From Carallia brachiata (lineage: Eukaryota; Streptophyta; Magnoliopsida; Malpighiales; Rhizophoraceae): a stretch of DNA of 64,000 nucleotides. Both the position numbers and the translations under genes were made by a program. This document shows positions 49,640-61,309 of the stretch, piece by piece (positions within the stretch are counted from its first letter, which is position 1; each line of letters opens with the position of its first letter). The stretch covers positions 1,019,376 to 1,083,375 of the forward strand of contig JADCRB010000030.1 of NCBI GenBank assembly GCA_021464245.1. Direction: 5' to 3'. The notes under the pieces were generated by a model. It saw only the letters and a program-made list of their open reading frames with translations, was not told the DNA's origin and made no database searches.

Positions 49640-49860
49640 GGGGCCAATTTATTTCTTTGGAGTGATTTTGTGTGTCAAAATAGAACCTCCCTATTATAGG
49701 AATAAGTGGAGTCTTATTTTTTTTGAGCAAAAAAGTGGAGTCTTGATTTATGTTTCGATTAGGAATCCTTATTTTATTAGGAACAGATGACTTGTAGTAC
49801 TGTATAAAGTCTGGACCAGCTATTGATTTATCAACAATAAATCAATAATAACAGTTATCA
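49640..49860. mobile_element. Probable Copia-type LTR relic
   Basis: The stretch has the composition of a plant Copia LTR 3' half, including repeated TAGGAAT..CCTTATTTTATTAGGAA-type phrases and a TATAAAG box near 49,802. It is followed by GTTATCAGAG (about 49,854-49,863), one change from the TGGTATCAGAG primer-binding site for initiator Met-tRNA. No internal coding region follows. A chance resemblance is possible. Confidence 0.35.
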
Positions 49861-51157
49861 GAGGTATTGCGCTCTAACCCGTCTTTGACCATCAGAGTTA
49901 ATTAATTGATCTTCTTCTTACTCTTCTCCTAAAAATGAATATTCCCTGGTAGATAATTAAGCTCTTCCGCTCTTTTAATTTTTTGTTGATCTGGTTTAGG
50001 GGGATTGTGGAGGCCTAGGATAGGGTTAAGGTTTTGGATTTTGTGCTTCTTATTTGGATTTGTGAGTTAAGGCTGGCATTGTACAGTTGTTGTAACTCAT
50101 TTAACTACGTTAAAAAAGTAGCCCCACAACTTAAGTACTATTAGATTTAAGCGTAACTTTTTTAAATTAAATAGTGTTAACAATTTGTAACCAATATGGT
50201 GCAGCGAGTTTTGTGAGTAAGGAACGTTGATGTTGTCTCAAGTGCTAACATTGAAATTCAAACTTAAATCAGACGTGAGAGAAATATATCAAATTATTAC
50301 TAAACTATCAAATTTAAATCACTTTAAATGATGATATTGCTTTCTACTTCAATTCTCTTCAATGATTTTTGTTCATATACTAATTTTTTCTTCTTCTTTT
50401 TTCCTTTTTTTTTTCCTCTTCGCAGGCTGCTCACGGAAAATACTGACCGGTTAGCTGTGGACGGATGGCTTGTAATTAAAAATCGCACCTCCAGCCATTG
50501 GTTTATACATCCTTCTTACAGTGCATCTGAAAAATAATAATTTTTTAAAATTAAATTCTAAATATTTATAATATATTTAATATTATCTTAAATTTTAATT
50601 TAATTTTTTTTCAACAAAAAAAAGTTTTCACTGCTTATGATTACTGAGTGTCCATTTTCTATGTGTTCTTCGTTTTTTTCTTTTAGTTATACCTTTGAAT
50701 AGAACTCTATATCTAGATTTGCAATGTACCAATCGTTTGTTGCTGAGCTTTCACCGTAACTCGCTAGGTTATCGGCAAAAAAAAAAAAGAAAATTTCTTC
50801 GTCTTCCACCTGTCGTCCGAATCGCCACATTGTGAAGCAGCTAGCTCGATTTCTTTGGGTGCCTCCTCACTCTTAACCCTGTGTTTGGGAAAAAAAAGAG
50901 GCAGAGAAATGTGAGAGAAATAAATGTACGAGAAATAAATATTAAAAAAAAGAATGTATTTTATGTTTTTTTATATTTAAGAAAGTATAAGGTAAAAAAA
51001 GAAAGTTAAAAATATTTTATTTAAAAATAAAAGTAATGTAAGAGAAAAAAATAAAATGTGTACTAGACTATCAATTTGACCCCTAACAAATAAAAGTTAA
51101 AAAATAAAAACAGTGACAAAATATAATTTCTTATTTAAAATTTTTTAAAAACTAACG

Positions 51158-51185
51158 AAAGGGGGCTGGTAGGCCAGCCCCCTTT
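51158..51185. repeat. Perfect 12-bp stem, 4-base loop hairpin
   Basis: AAAGGGGGCTGG at 51,158-51,169 pairs exactly with CCAGCCCCCTTT at 51,174-51,185 around a TAGG loop. It is GC-rich in an AT-rich neighbourhood. Confidence 0.9.
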
Positions 51186-51226
51186 CCGCGCCATTCCCCC
51201 CAGTTTTCGGGGAAATGACTTTTGGT

Positions 51227-51255
51227 GGGGCCCAGGGATTATATCCCTGAGCCCC
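51227..51255. repeat. Second GC-rich hairpin
   Basis: GGGGCCCAGGGAT at 51,227-51,239 pairs with ATCCCTGAGCCCC at 51,243-51,255 with one mismatch and a 3-base loop. It lies 42 bases from the perfect hairpin at 51,158-51,185. Confidence 0.88.
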
Positions 51256-51627
51256 ATTTCTTTTTTTACTCTTTCTCTTACTCCTAATTATGTGATGTTG
51301 TCTCGTTCCTTCCGAATTTTTTTCCTTCCGCAGCAATTCCCTCTTCCCAAACAGGGGGTAAGTCTTAACTAGCATTAGGCTTTGTTTTCTTTTCCCTCGA
51401 CGATTGCCAGCCATTTTTTTCGTTTTGGTTTTTCGCCCCATGTATCACGTTTTGTATCCTTGTATTTATACAAGGAAGGTACGGAACAATTTAGTCTATT
51501 TAATTGACTAGTAATTTTGTTTGTATAATTTTTTTTTTTATTTTGAAGAATATTCTTGTCCTCTTTCAAATTGATAGTTCCAGTTGGGACCCAAACCGCT
51601 TGCTTGCGAATCGGTTCTGATCATTTA

Positions 51628-51863
51628 GGAGGTGTTTGGTTGACTTTTTTTTACTTGGGAATGGGAATGAGAATGAGTGATTCCCATTCTTGATATTTGG
51701 TAGAAAAAAATCTCATTTCCATTCCCTTATTTTTTGGAATAAGATTCCCCTATCTATAGGAATCACCATTCTCACATTTATGTAGTTAATCATTCCTATT
51801 CTCTCATATTTTCTCTCACTTTGTAAATTGTTTTATAATAAAATATTATAAATAAATCTCATA

Positions 51864-51902
<39 letters not shown>

Positions 51903-52232
51903 TAATGATAATGATAATGACAATAAATATTTGTATATTATAATAAAATTAAATATTTCAAAAATTAGGATAATAATTACATTATAAATGATAATAATAT
52001 TATCTATATTTTCATAATATTAATAATAACCATAAATAATAAAATTATTTGCATAAAAATTTCATAATTTTAATAATTATTTATTTATTAATAATGACTT
52101 ATTTTATAATATCTACAATATCATTTTGGTATAACAATATTATTCATACTTCTTCTTTGTTATCATTATTAATAAAAATTTATGTTATTTTTTAATTTTG
52201 GATTTTATATTTATGATTGTTATTGTGAAATA

Positions 52233-52266
<34 letters not shown>

Positions 52267-52605
52267 TAATTTATTATTATTATTATTATCATTATTATTA
52301 TTATCGTTATTTAATATTTTTAATTTGAAATTATGTTACAATATTTTTGTATTTTTAATTTTTATTTTGATATTCATAATTTTTTATTTTTTGTATTTAT
52401 TGATTATTTATTTTTAGTGAAATAAATATTATCATATATTTGATATTGATTCTGATTCTAAATTAAAATAAACGACTATAAAAGGTTTTGATTCCGATTC
52501 CTAAATAAACCAAACATGTCATAAAAAAAATCATTTCGTTTCCGATTCCACTTGATTCCGATTTCAATTCTGATTCGGATTCCAACTCTTAAACCAAACT
52601 GCCCC
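51628..52605. mobile_element. PIF/Harbinger (Tourist-like) element
   Basis: The ends are GGAGGTGTTTGGTT on the left and AACCAAACTGCCCC on the right (inverted GGGGCAGTTTGGTT), flanked on both sides by TTA (51,625-51,627 and 52,606-52,608), the hallmark target duplication of this superfamily. The 978-base interior has no transposase and holds two (AAT/ATT)n microsatellites (about 51,866-51,903 and 52,214-52,306). The subterminal region is rich in GGAATGAGAATGAG-like and GATTCCGATTCC-like repeats, usual for this kind of MITE. Confidence 0.85.
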
Positions 52606-52846
52606 TTAGTTCAAACTACAAATTCCCGTTCGGTTCCAGTCTAATTATGGTTTTTGCTTGGCGTTGGTTCGATCTAATTCAGTTTCGCCAGTTAGGCGTA
52701 ATTTTCGACTAGTTTAATTCATTTTCTTTCATTAAAATAAAATTAATTTTTAATTAAACTTTTCAAATTCCAACACGTGCAAAAGGTGATAGTAAATTAA
52801 GTGGTTGCTGTGCTAGAAGATATCATGCATGCCTTCTTTTTCTTTC

Positions 52847-52861
<15 letters not shown>

Positions 52862-52883
<22 letters not shown>

Positions 52884-52890
52884 TGGGGGG
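52862..52890. repeat. Poly-G tract
   Basis: A T run passes into about twenty G, one T and six G. Its length may be unreliable in the assembly. It precedes the first unassigned exon-like stretch. Confidence 0.85.
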
Positions 52891-53069
52891 TTCTTTGTTT
52901 AGCTTCTGAAAATAATCAAAAAATTTATTTCTTTAAAACTAAATCATCTTATGGTATCCTAAATTTCGATTTAACTTAAAAAACATTTTTTTTCTACTAC
53001 AAATGGTTATTCTATTTCTATTTTCTATGTTATATTTTATTCATCTCATCTCTATTGCAACTGATTGCA

Positions 53070-54298
53070 ACATTTGAAATAGAAGAGTCTTCCAGCATGA
53101 CGGGGACCCTGTATTCTTCCAAATGGTGACTTTGATTCCAACGCCTTCAAAAGTGACAGGGATGCCTTCGTTGGCTGCGTTATTCCTCTGGTTAAACCTT
53201 CCGAGCGCAAAACAGAACATTAAACTTGAACAGGGGATGTATGTATTTGACATATCAAACGGCGATGCAGTTGTCATTTTTTTAACATATGTCGAGTCAA
53301 TATTATAATCCTTCGGTGGTTATTTTCGCCAGAGTTAGGAATCTGATGATCTTTAATTGCTTTGATTATGAGGTGTAGGTTTGGGTTTATTGACCGAACA
53401 TTCTTTTAGTAATTTACCAAAATTATTACTTTACAGGAGAAATTGGCTGCTTTTATAGCAAGGCTTTGGGTGAAAAAATCTTTCATCCAGCCGAGGGATT
53501 TCAGAGAGGTTGTGGCTACATTGATGTCCCCAAGCTTCCTGAGTGTCCTCATCCTCTTGCTAATAAGGAAAATCGAATTTATGAATTTGGTGAGTGGTAT
53601 GACACTAGGTATAGCATTATGCATGACCCTGTGCCTACAAGAAGCCCCGAACAAAAGAGGTAAGCACTAATATATGGACCTCAACGGCAAGCTACTGAGT
53701 GTGCAAAAACAGCACTAGGACACTATAATAAACCAATGGTTTGTTTTTACCACTCCCTTTTCAGTTGTTTTGTTTGCTTGCTATCACATTTTCTTCTGCC
53801 TTTTTTGTTCCTCAGTTCTTTTCCTTCCTTATGGGCCTATTTTGTTAGCAATTTTCGCTGTTAGCGGCTTTCCTGTGTTAACAGAGCAAGTATTGAGGAA
53901 AATATGGATGTGTGGAAACATATAATTCCCTGATTCTGCTGAGTTGCTTCTTAGCAATTGAGTTTGAAATCTTGTTTTAGAACCGTTTATAAGATGCAGT
54001 CAAGTTGATAATTGATTTGGATTCAGTATATTAGTGTTTGATTATAGATGATCCTTGTGAATGTGTTACAATTTAACTATGTGCTGCCACAATCTGTGGA
54101 ATTAGATGATTTTTGACTGCTAGAATGTTTTGCGTTTTGCATCTTGGATGGTATTGTATCTGGTTGTGTATAATCTATCATGTGGTTTTGCAGGTGAACA
54201 TTGCTGCATACATTGTAGCCAAAAAATTCTGCATCCCCGCTTATGGATATCACGGTTATCGTCCTGTCAATGGTAGGGATAGTGATACCAACAAATGA
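53070..54298 (+). pseudogene. Unrecognised exon-like fragments
   Basis: Three gene-like stretches in the same orientation: about 53,070-53,290, 53,437-53,659 (good acceptor TTTACAG and donor GAG|GTAAGC) and 54,194-54,298 (acceptor TTTTGCAG, stop at 54,296-54,298). The second reads GEKIFHPAEGFQRGCGYIDV and EFGEWYDTRYSIMHD in the most protein-like frame; the third reads VNIAAYIVAKKFCIPAYGYH. These two frames do not join through the visible splice sites (the join gives an immediate stop), so either my frames are wrong or the gene is broken. I do not recognise the family. The position directly before an eIF4A pseudogene suggests a group of captured or decaying fragments. Confidence 0.4.
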
Positions 54299-54595
54299 TG
54301 GCTGGCTTCCTCTTCGTTTTCATTCTAATGTTGGAAGGGTGCATGCGCTAGGAGAGTTTAAATTTGTGTGAATGTGAAGTTGGTTAAACAATTCTTTACT
54401 GGACAGCACCTGATGGTTGTTGGACAACCTTTTAATATACATGCTTGTGTATGTGTGCGTGTTTGTTCTATGTACTGCATGGGAATCGTGTATTAAATTT
54501 GAGATTAAGTATTTGTTGTCGTCGTCTATTGCTTGTGGGTACTATGTCTGCAAATAATTGTTCAATGAACCTACCTATTAAATGTTTGGTTCTGT

Positions 54596-55858
54596 AGAAT
54601 TCTTTACCACATTTGACGAGGTTTATGAGAGCTTTGATGAAATGGGTTTGAAGGAGAACCTTCTGTGGGGCATTTATGCTTGTGGTGTGTATAGATTGCC
54701 TATTTACTCTGTTATTTTCAAAGTCTTGTTGAAATATGCAGATTGAGATCGTAAATCTCGTTCAAGGTTTTGAGAAGCCTTCTGCATTGTTCCATTTGGG
54801 AAGGATCTTGATGTAATTGAGCCGTCTCATTGCGGAACTGGGAAAACGGTGACTCTGCTGTGGCATTCTACGGAAACTTGATTACGATACTGGCTAATGT
54901 CAAACGTTAGTCTTGGCACCCTCCAGAGTACTTGTGCAACAGATTGAGAAGGTTATGCAAGCACTTGGTGTTTACTTTAGTGTGAATGTACACACTTGTG
55001 TGGGTGGGATAAATGTCGATGGGGACCAACGCATTCTTCAGGCTGGTGTTCATTTTGTTGTTGGCACTCCTGGATGTGTGTTTGACATGTTGAGATGTCA
55101 GTCATTTCGCTGGGATTGTGTAAAGATATCTGTGTTGTAAGGCTGATGAAATTCTTTTATGCAGCTTCAAGGATCGGGTTTTATACGATCTCTCTTATGC
55201 ACTTTTTGTGTTTTCCTCCTCTAATACCAGTTTTATGACTGCCAGACTTCTGATTTCTTCCGATTGGTGCCTCCAAAAGTTCGGATTGGTGTATTTTCAG
55301 CTACCATGCCACCTGAGCTCTTGAAATGACTCGGAAGTTGATGAACAAGCCAGTTGAAATGACTAGGAAGTTCATGAACAAGCCAGTGAGAATTTTGGTT
55401 GACCATTACGAGCTTACACTTGAAGGCATCAAGCAGTTTTATGTGAATGTTGAGAAGGAAGACCGGAAGCTCAATACACTTTGCGGTCTGTATGAGACCC
55501 TAGCCACTACTCAGAGTGTCATTTTTGTTAACACAAGACGCAAGGTTGACTGGCTCATCAACAACATGCGAAGCCGTGATACTCGTAATATCATTATGCG
55601 GGAATTCCAATCTGTCTCTTCTTGTGTACTCATCACCGCTGATCTTTTAGCTTGTGGTATCGATGTGCAGCAAGTCTCCCTTGTCATAAATTATGATTTG
55701 TGGACTCGACCTGAGAACTACCTTCATTGAATTGTACTAAGTGCATGGTGTGGAAGAAAACTGTTGCGATTAACTTCGCGACCAAAGATGATGAGAAGCC
55801 GCTGTTTGATATTCAGAAGTTCCATAACGTTACGTGGTCATTGAGGAGCTTGATATTG
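54596..55858 (+). pseudogene. eIF4A (DEAD-box RNA helicase) pseudogene
   Basis: Clear but broken eIF4A sequence: [18 protein letters not shown] (N-terminal motif), an intron of about 85 bases at the usual eIF4A position, GFEKPS-type Q-motif remains, Walker A GTGKT at about 54,836, LVLAPSRVL (motif Ia region), GTPG, ADE instead of an intact DEAD box, FSATMPPE (SAT motif), then the C-terminal domain with [29 protein letters not shown] and VAINFATKDDE. Frameshifts or stops occur at about 54,890, 55,140, 55,328, 55,590 and 55,730. A 33-base unit encoding EMTRKxMNKPV is tandemly duplicated at 55,324-55,388. The kept intron shows it was copied as DNA, not retrotransposed. It ends abruptly at an RLP fragment. 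Confidence 0.9.
55324..55388 (+). repeat. 33-base tandem duplication in the eIF4A pseudogene
   Basis: Two units differing at two bases encode [11 protein letters not shown] and [11 protein letters not shown]. Functional eIF4A has this segment once, so the duplication happened after or during decay. Confidence 0.88.
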
Positions 55859-56404
55859 GTATTGAACTGGTCTTCTAATCAGTTAACTGACTCAATTCCG
55901 AAAACTATGGATAATTTGGGGCAAATAGAGAGTCTAGACCTTTCCTACAACAAATTAAGCGGAGAAATTCCATCAGAATTGATTAGTCTAAACTTTCCAG
56001 AGTTTTTCAGCGTGGCTTACAACAAGTTGTCAGGTAGGCTACCAGACATGAAGAGGCAGTTCTCCACATTTGATAACAAGAGCTGCAAAGGAAATCCTTT
56101 TCTTTGTGGACCACCATTAGATACAAGTTGCAAAGCTGAGTTCCCACAATTGCCACCATCTTCTGATGCAAGCAGTGGAATATGGCATGACATCGATCGT
56201 TGATCCTGTGTCATTCTTGGCAAGTTTCATGGCAACCTACCTCGTATTCTTGTCAAGTTTTGTGGTTGTTCTCTACATCAACTCTTACTGGCGACAAAGG
56301 TGGCTCAAGTTCATTGAGAAATTCATAGATGCATGCCATTTCTTGATTTTCCATACTATTCCTAAGTTGTTTGCTAGAATATCTAGGAAGGCATATTTCA
56401 CCTG
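55859..56404 (+). pseudogene. RLP C-terminal relic fused to the eIF4A pseudogene
   Basis: Directly after the eIF4A sequence the frame reads the last two to three LRRs of an RLP (NQLTDSIPKTMDNLGQIES, LDLSYNKLSGEIP), the C-cap FLCGPPLDTSC, and after a small frameshift at about 56,200 the membrane segment SFMATYLVFLSSFVVVLYIN and tail ending at 56,404. The relic differs from the complete gene at 36,966-42,579 in tail sequence (a longer IPKLFARISRKAYFT end), so it comes from another family member. An open frame spans the eIF4A-RLP junction from about 55,727 to 56,203. Confidence 0.9.
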
Positions 56405-58649
56405 ATTATTTTGTTAGAATACGTGCTGTCTTCATGTTGTTGTGTTGTGTATCATATTTTCATGAATAGTGATGATTGGGAAAGAGTTGGGTTCTGGCCA
56501 CAAATACATTTCCAATAAGTTTTCCTTTTTAGGGCCTTAATACATACTTGCAGCCGGTGCACTTTGTGGTGCACTGCGGCTAAAGTGTCAGCGATAATTG
56601 CATTGAGTGCTACATCGAATTGAAGTGTCCTTAATAAAATATTGTTTTCTTTTTTATTTTTATAAAATTAAAATATAAATTTAGATGAGTGTTATCATAA
56701 AACGTAAAGTATATATACTATATAAAATTCTTTACAATTTTTTTTCCTTCAGAAATCATACTAGTTGGAACGATATTTGGAAAATGGAGCATACAGAAAT
56801 CTCAATTTGAAAAAGCACACTCATTTTCAATTATTAACCTAGTTAACCAAAAATGAAGTTTACATCAGTTTCAGTTTGTTGTGAAAAATTGGCCCAATAA
56901 AACAGAAAAATTGGCCCAAATGAACAGAGTAATAATTTTGATGTACCAACACATAAATTGGCAAATTACAAAACAGTATTAATCACTAAAGACACCAAAT
57001 TTCGACGTGAAAAATGCCTATATGCAAAGAATAAAACCACAGCACCCAAATACAACAAAACATCCATTAATCAATGGGTTTACCGTACAAAATTTTCGTA
57101 CAAAAACCCAACTCCATCGATAAATTTTATCTTTGTCTTGTCGGGTAGGAGCATTTTTAGTAGTCGTTTTCCATTGTAGCCATGGCGTTTTTGTCCAGTG
57201 CTGCCTTATAACGCCAAGAAGGAGATATAGCTGATGTAATCTCAGTGTTATTGTGTTTTGCTAATGCAAGTGGGGATATGGAATGGAGGAGTTCGTTGGG
57301 CGAACAAGTTTAGGGTGCCGAGCAGATTTGACAGGGTCTTTTTGCTTGAATTCGTATATAGGATTTAATAGTACTAAATCTTGATACAGGAGTTGTATTT
57401 GTAGGTGTTGCTGTAGTCTTCTTGAGACATCGAAAGATATTTTTATGGCAGTTGGTCCCTTAAATAAAAGTTGGGCTTGATTGCCGCTCAGAAACGAAAT
57501 TATCAACATCATCAAAAGAATAGATTACAACAATAAATTTGAGAGAATTAATGAGCAAAATTTATTTATTTATTTATTTTTTTGAGCGAAGCATCCTGTC
57601 TTATTCTACTCCTCCGGTTATTCCCTTTCTATTATTATTATTGTTTCAATGTTTCTTGGCCGAAGAAATGCCATAGAGAGACCACCGAAATGACGTGATC
57701 TTTAGAAAAAATTTGAAAAAAAAAATTAAAATAATCAAAATTTACAATAACAGTAACTATATTTAAGGTAATATTAAATAAAAATTTTATTTAAAAAAAC
57801 ATATTAAAACGGATCTATAGACAAATTCTCCAACAAAATTCTTTATATATACGATACTAACTCTTTTATTTTTTTTTTCCTCCCTTTCTATTTATTTGTC
57901 TTACCCGACCACTTCTCTCTTTATTTCTCTGTTCTCCAATTTTTGACCAACGCAGTAACTCTTTCCCTTTCTTTCTTTTTCTCTTCTTTCTCTTTCATTT
58001 CCTTTTCACCCATTAACCCTTATCTCTTCTTTTCTTTCTTTTTCATTTTTTTCCACCCACTAACACACTGACGCGCCAAGTTTCTTCTTTCAAGTCTTGG
58101 ATGCGCTTTTGGAAAAGCAAAAGTAGCGGGGCGTCAGCATATTTGATGTCTGAAATTTTGTCCTAATCCAATTATATTTATAATTTTTGTAGTTATAGTA
58201 ATATTTTTATAATAAAAAATTAAGTACATTTTATTTTTTTTGTTATAAAAATATTACAGTACTTACAAAAAATTGAAACTTAATTACACTCAAACAAAAT
58301 TTTAAAAACAATTTACTTTAATGCCGTAACCGTGCACTTTGGAAAAACCAGGTCTGCATTAGAACATGAACATCAGTTCCATTGTCCATGCTTCAGGTCA
58401 AGGTCATCTTTATACACTACACTTAAAAATGAGACTAAAATAACTCACGAGTCCCCTTGTGTTAACGATCAAAAATAAACTTTGACTCTGACGAAATAAC
58501 GATATAAGATTATTTTAAAAACAAATTTATGACTAAAATTCAGCTTATCGCAATACAAAAAGATGACTTACTATGCTTAATTATATTTTTGTTGCCACCG
58601 AACCGATGTGAACGTTGCTTTTGTTGTCGTATCGAGAAAGTGATGCATC
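56405..58649. other. Intergenic spacer
   Basis: No gene is supported. A short fragment at about 58,340-58,440 belongs to the RLP upstream module (AGAACATGAACATCAGTTCC). 57,880-58,060 is a long polypyrimidine stretch. Confidence 0.45.
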
Positions 58650-59700
58650 TCATTTGGTCTATTCTTGTGTCCATAGTCATTGTGGAAATTACAGAACTTA
58701 TAAGTCAAGTAGGTCAATAGGCCAGATTTCTTGGAAAATTTTTCCTCAGTTTCTTCTTTTCGAGTCTTCCACGCAGTGATGAAAAATTCAAGTCTCCATC
58801 AGAATATGAACATCTGTTCAGGTCAATGTCATCTTTGAGTGCCAAAATGGAAAATGAGACATTAATTGCTGTAAGAAGCTGCATTTCACATGTTACAACA
58901 CATTTTTATAAGTAGCGTTTCCTGGTTTTATAATTAGAGAAAAAATATTATGAATTCATAAAATAGACCCCAACATTTTGTGATTTCATTGGGTAAATAG
59001 TTTTCGAGATAACCAAAATAGCAAAATAAAATATTTCTTGTTAAATAGATTATTTCATTCCATTTCACTTAAAAATTCTATCAAAATACTTCATATATTA
59101 TCTTGTCAAACGAAACCAATAGAAAAAGAGAATTATAAAGAACCCTTTAAGAAAATGTACTTCAAGTTAAATTAATTGTTATAGAATTTGGACACTATAG
59201 ATCAATTTGGAACAGAAAACTTTTCCTAACGAGAAAATTTAATCAAAATAAACATAGGCCAAGCTACTCCAATTACAAAGTTGACTGTATCAGGAAAAAA
59301 AGAGTACAGCATTTTTTATTTCCTCTAAATTTCAATTTTTCTAAGATAATCTATGTATATGCACATATAGAGAGAGTAATATAGGAATGGGGTCTTTTCG
59401 GACCATGTCATTGTGGAAATTAGAGAGCTTCGAGGTCGAGTCAATGAGCGAAATTTCTAGGAAATGCTTTCATCAGTTTCTTCTTTTTTCAAGTCTTCAA
59501 CACCCTGTCAAAAAAAAAAAAGTCTTCAACATGGTATGCAAAAATCCAAGTCTCCATCTTATTGGAACATCAACATCAGTTCCATCACTCATTCTTCAAG
59601 TCATGTTCATATTTTTAAACACGAAACTAGAAAATAAGACATTTATCGTTATAAGAAGTTACATCACACGTAACAAAAACAAATACTCCCTAAATTTTAT
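58650..59700 (+). repeat. RLP upstream module, long copy 1 (MITE-free)
   Basis: Aligns in order with 61,310-62,720: both hold two sub-blocks with AAAATGAGACATT ends, separated by a stretch containing AGTTAAATTAATT and AGAATTTGGACAC. The site TGTCAAAC at 59,104-59,111 is the uninterrupted counterpart of the hAT MITE insertion in the other copy. The orientation is the same as the RLP at 63,269. Confidence 0.88.
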
Positions 59701-59886
59701 GTACCAAAAAAAAAGTTACATTTCACAAGAAAAAAGTATTCCAAATTTAGGAAATTGATCCCATTAGATTAACATTAAAGTCCTTTTTATATTAGATTAA
59801 ATAGCTAATTAAGTAAGATGTATAAGAGAGAACAAAAATAGAAAAAAAACTAATTATTTCTTGAGTTTTTCCACATAGTTATACCT

Positions 59887-60425
59887 CTAGGAAGCACAGA
59901 CTCTTCTAAAATAGTGAGTGTCCTTATTGAATATGTGTCGGATACGACACTTGTCCGACACTCCTCAGGCGCGTGTTGGACACTCCAAAATGTGTCCAAC
60001 AAAAAAATAAAAATAAAAAAAATTCGGACACGCGTGTCGGATACTACTAATACACGTGTCATATATTTTTATATGTATTTAATATTTTAATTAATATATT
60101 ATACACACATATATATTATTTACTTAAATATTTTATTATGTACATACACACATATATATACACACATATATAATATTTTTTTAAAAAATTATGAATAAAG
60201 TACAAATTACATTATAAAATATTATAATAATTATTATTATGTACTATATATAAAAAAATTTAAATTTATTAAAAATATTTAAATTATATACATACATATA
60301 TAATATTTAATATATTTTATAGTCATGTCTACGCCGTATCTGTGTCCTAATTTTTTTAGAATTTTTGTGTCCACATATTCGTATTGTGTCGTATCCGTGT
60401 CCCGTGTCCGTGTCCGTGCATCATA
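59887..60425. mobile_element. Mutator-like MITE with 10-base target duplication
   Basis: AGTTATACCT stands on both sides (59,877-59,886 and 60,426-60,435); Mutator-like elements make 9-base duplications and the tenth base may be chance. Inside, the ends hold GCACAGACTC and, inverted, GCACGGACAC. Subterminal regions are rich in GTGTCCGACAC-like palindromic strings, while the centre (60,060-60,320) is almost pure A/T. No coding capacity. Confidence 0.75.
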
Positions 60426-60435
60426 AGTTATACCT

Positions 60436-61309
60436 TAGGTACTACTAAACTTGTCACGCAATTTATCTGACTATAACTAATTATTTATCTATTTTTTTTA
60501 AATTCAATTATTTGACAATCTGTATTATTTTAAGAGATGTTTGATTTTACTTTTTAAATGTGCCATTGCCGTTCATTTTCAAAAAATATAGTATAAAGGC
60601 GTTTGGTTTATTTTTTTTTTTTTGTTGAAGTTGTGTTTTTTGTCTCAAACAGCAACTAATAGCAAAAATAATTTGAAGTTTTTTTAAAATTTTTATCAGT
60701 AGTTAATAGAAAATATAATCCCTAATTAGCCTTAGGGCTCCATCGATGCCGTACCTTACGCGCTGACACTGTACAGTGCGTACAACTTGTACAATGCTGA
60801 GAATATATATGTATATACATATTTTAACTTTTTCTAGTAATTAACTTTAGCTTCACATTAGTGTGTGATGTTTTTTAATTTAATAAAATAAAATTAAGTT
60901 TATTAAACTCTAATAACCGTCGACATAAATTGCTTGACCTGTTAATTATTTGGGTGAAAGTGAAACACATACATTTGAGTTTGTTCAACGATTAGAAAAT
61001 ACGAGATTGGTGCTAATTAATTTATGTCCCAACACAGAATCCGCATTGCCCATTAAACAAAGTTTGGTTTTGTCCTTTTTAATAATTGAAGTTCAATGGT
61101 AAATTTTTCATCGTTAATTAGGAAGACTTCATTACCCTATGCAGGGCTTTAAAAGTGAAAAATCATTTAGGAAGCGATTTATGATACGCTTAACAAGATT
61201 TTTTTTATCAATAATATTAAGATTCTGTTAATAAATTAGATATAAAGATTTTTTTTTTAATAAAATTTTATCTACTTAACAACCACAGCGAATAATGAGA
61301 ATGATTTAC
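60436..61309. other. AT-rich spacer
   Basis: No gene or clear repeat structure. A GCGTTTGGTTTA string at about 60,600 resembles a Tourist-like end but has no partner. Confidence 0.4.

Larger units (their letters stand above)
49861..51627. other. Intergenic spacer with GC-rich hairpins
   Basis: No gene is supported. The block 51,155-51,440 stands out for its base composition and for two strong hairpins (listed separately). Confidence 0.4.

Noticed and set aside
51145..51441. 98-codon lysine/arginine-rich minus-strand stretch
   Set aside because: It is built over the GC-rich hairpins and poly-purine runs; composition artefact.
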